Below, one piece after another: positions 61,598 through 64,000 of a DNA stretch of 64,000 nt; within the stretch, counting starts at the first letter, position 1; the number at the start of each line of letters is the position of its first letter. Source of the DNA: Glandiceps talaboti (Eukaryota; Hemichordata; Enteropneusta; Spengelidae). The notes below the pieces were generated by a model, which had not been told where the DNA came from, searched no databases, and was given only the letters and a program-made list of their open reading frames with translations. The stretch covers positions 3,269,040 through 3,333,039 of the forward strand of contig NC_135569.1 in the NCBI RefSeq assembly GCF_964340395.1. The letters are read 5' to 3'. A program made the translations under genes and the position numbers.

Positions 61598-63887
61598 CTT
61601 TCTCACATATTTCTCAAAACACTTTACAAAAAAAAATATTATTACCCTTTCATAAACAAATGACAGGCTCAAGCTTAAGCCTGCAACCAGCAGATTCTAA
61701 GTCATCATGTCTCCTTATAAAACAATCCTGTTATTATCATAAAACCACAGGCTTCTTTACCACACCATCCAAAACATGTCCGCCAAGAGGTACCATTGCT
61801 TCAAGGTAATGACCTATAAAAACTCGCATCAATTAAACTCATTTATTTGGTTCACAGTGACAAATTGTAAATATGTATGCAGTGGCAGATCAACATTAGA
61901 TATATCAGGTATGTGGGAAAACAAGCCAACTATATCACACAATGTTTTGAATAAGTAGGTTGCTGATTGGTCAGATTGAGAGATTGTCATAATGTCATTG
62001 CTCATGAATATTTATTATTTTTACAGGAATAAGTTTGTGAATAAACCCTTCTTTCGTGTAGGGTCTATGGTTTCTACAGTGAAAAAAACAAGAGCTTCAT
62101 TTTCACTGCATCTTTTGTTGTTTTTGTTTCATTGTGCTCTGGCTTGTAAGAATGCTCATTGTCCACATCCCCATACAATAAACTTTAATTTGATGGATGG
62201 GAGGGTAGTGGTGTTGGGAAGGGGGGGGGGGGGGTGTTGAGGATGAACAGACACACCATGAATCAGTCTAAATGATAACACTATTTTATTGTAGGAATTA
62301 AAACATTTTACAGAAGAGAATTCTAAAAATAAACCTATACATGGAATTGGTGACTTTATTAATTTGCAAATTATAGAATATGTACAAATATTAACAATAA
62401 ATGAAAACCATCATTGACACAAATTAATAGTACTGTTGTTTAAATAAAGCTATGGTCCTTTCCTACAAATCTACAAACACATTATGGTACATTGAGTGAA
62501 TCCAAACTATTGATTAAGCATGGGTAGAACCAAGACTACTATAAATCTGTTATGAGCATAGAAATTTTCACTACAGACTGATTTTCACTTATTTAAGCAA
62601 AAATGCAAAAATGAAGTAACGACAATAATGTCTTCTTTTGCATTAACGCTAGACTGTCAACAGTCGTCTTAACTGTTTTTTTGTAATTTATCTTTAATAC
62701 TATTGTCACTGAAATTAATAGAATTAAACATAACATGGTGTGTGTTAGGACTTTCTCTGAAGTCAAGACGATTGTTCTAACCCATTGGACTTTCATATCT
62801 ATGAATATTCATGAGTGCCCTCGTTTATGGATCGTCTAACTTAGATGACTGGTTAACAACTAGGGGGCATTTGAGGAGATAGTACAGATGCTAGATTATA
62901 TTTTATGCGTTTGAGTCATCAGTGAGTAGCGCTCGTTGTGTATGTGCATTGTACATGCTGACTATTAGATTGTATGTTATCTATGTGCACACAATTAGTA
63001 TTTTAATAAAAAAATATTTCAGCAGGTTTTTTATGAATACAACAAAATATAATCTGCATCTGAATACACACAACATTAACACATGTACCAGGCTTAGGAA
63101 TTCATAAAATTTAGTCTTTGGTAAGTAGATAACGATCGTAAAATGAAAAAATCATCTTGCTGTGAAAACATCTGGGTTTGTATCCTTTTCTCATCGCCGT
63201 AAACCACAGCTTCTTTTATGGCATCATTCAAAATGCTCCACCAATGTGTCACAGATGAAAACCAGGCTCTGGTTTGCCTGGAGGGAGCCCTCTGTGGTGA
63301 GTTACTTAGACTGTTTCATCCTGCCAACCACAGTTGTAACTCTGTATTACTGGTAGAGCTAACATGGGAGTTGCTATGAGTGAATGTCACGAACAAATGA
63401 AAATACAATACAAATTTAAAATCCAGGCCATCTCTGTACATTATAACAAAAGAATGCCGATACCAAAAATTATATTCTGTTTGTGTCAAAGTGGGAGACA
63501 TTTCTGAAAGTAAAATATTTTTTAACGACATAACTAGCTATATTAAAAGTTTTAAAGTTAGGATTATGTTTGAGTTACAATACAAGTGATTCACACTAAT
63601 TTAATTATAAGACATAACAAAAATGACAAAGCATGTAGGAGGAATGTTAGTTTTTCTATCCTTACAAAATTGTATGAAGATAATCTGGAAAAAAATACCA
63701 ATGTGTTTGCTTGAATGACATGGGTTAAGGATTGGTTTCATGCAATGACACAACGAGGTAAAAACAACAACAATGCAACTAATTACATTATCTAGTAACT
63801 AAAATTTAAAAAACAAAACACTTAAATATTTCAAAATAAAAAAAATGAAGTAGGAAGGTTTTATAAGAATCCATTTATGGATGTAAT
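61598..63887. other. Unassigned stretch with a few weak exon-like pieces
   Basis: Possible short exons include 61776-61805 (ATGTCC..CAAG before GTAATG) and 63253-63295 (after TGTGTCACAG, ending TCTGTG before GTGAGT; one frame reads ENQALVCLEGAL). Each has donor or acceptor dinucleotides but is too short to support on its own. No gene is called. Confidence 0.25.
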
Positions 63888-64000
63888 AAAATGAATGCGA
63901 TGCTACAAAATAAATGCAATGCTACAAAATGAATGCCATGCTACAAAGTGAATGCCAGTCTACAAAATGAATGCCATGCTACAAAATGAATGCCATGCTA
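63888..64000. repeat. 19-bp minisatellite at the right edge (ATGAATGCCATGCTACAAA)
   Basis: Six units are visible and the array runs off the window. The ATGCTACAA core recalls GAATGCTACAA of the 23-bp minisatellite at 50.7-53.3 kb. Confidence 0.9.

Overview
The window looks like AT-rich nuclear DNA from an invertebrate animal. GT-AG introns, a distal poly(A) signal, long intergenic spaces, many tetranucleotide microsatellites (CATA/TATG, GACA/TGTC, CT/GA) and numerous short inverted-repeat transposons all point that way. The neuropeptide architecture suggests a marine bilaterian (lophotrochozoan, ambulacrarian or cephalochordate). The taxon cannot be fixed from this sequence alone. No bacterial, organellar or viral gene is evident.

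Only one protein-coding gene is convincing. It is a two-exon neuropeptide precursor on the + strand: a signal-peptide exon (43215-43289), a 5.67 kb phase-0 intron and a large terminal exon (48958-50088), giving a deduced 401-residue preproprotein. It encodes one amidated peptide with two cysteines (SQPCFDYHLDPIGFYCRGA-NH2 predicted), one divergent 13-mer (AIIDFAAGPLDTI-NH2) and 19 tandem copies of an amidated 13-mer of the form x-x-P-D-F-G-V-G-G-F-D-T-(I/L)-NH2. Ile-type and Leu-type copies alternate. I do not recognise this precursor as a named family, and it is the best candidate here for something undescribed.

Region by region: 1-12 kb holds microsatellites, a 39-bp minisatellite (2.5-3.4 kb) and two diverged copies of one repeat family (7.1-8.1 and 10.0-10.25 kb). 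12.07-12.22 kb has a TATA + initiator + splice-donor arrangement that could be a non-coding first exon. 12-42 kb is essentially gene-free as far as I can see, with microsatellites, a 14-bp minisatellite (17.8-18.15 kb), several MITEs (31.8, 33.8 and 39.0 kb), a probable retroposed insert (34.6-35.0 kb) and diverged interspersed repeats (25.35 and 41.42 kb). 42.6-50.65 kb is the neuropeptide locus, whose intron contains a MITE and a 23-24-bp tandem repeat. 50.65-53.3 kb is a 23-bp minisatellite split by a 1.07-kb Harbinger-like element with a readable TAA target duplication. 53.8-64 kb has further MITEs, hairpins, microsatellites, one weak minus-strand exon candidate (60.53-60.72 kb) and the start of a 19-bp minisatellite at the right edge.

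Most open reading frames outside 43-50 kb are translations of simple repeats or short chance frames and are not annotated as genes.
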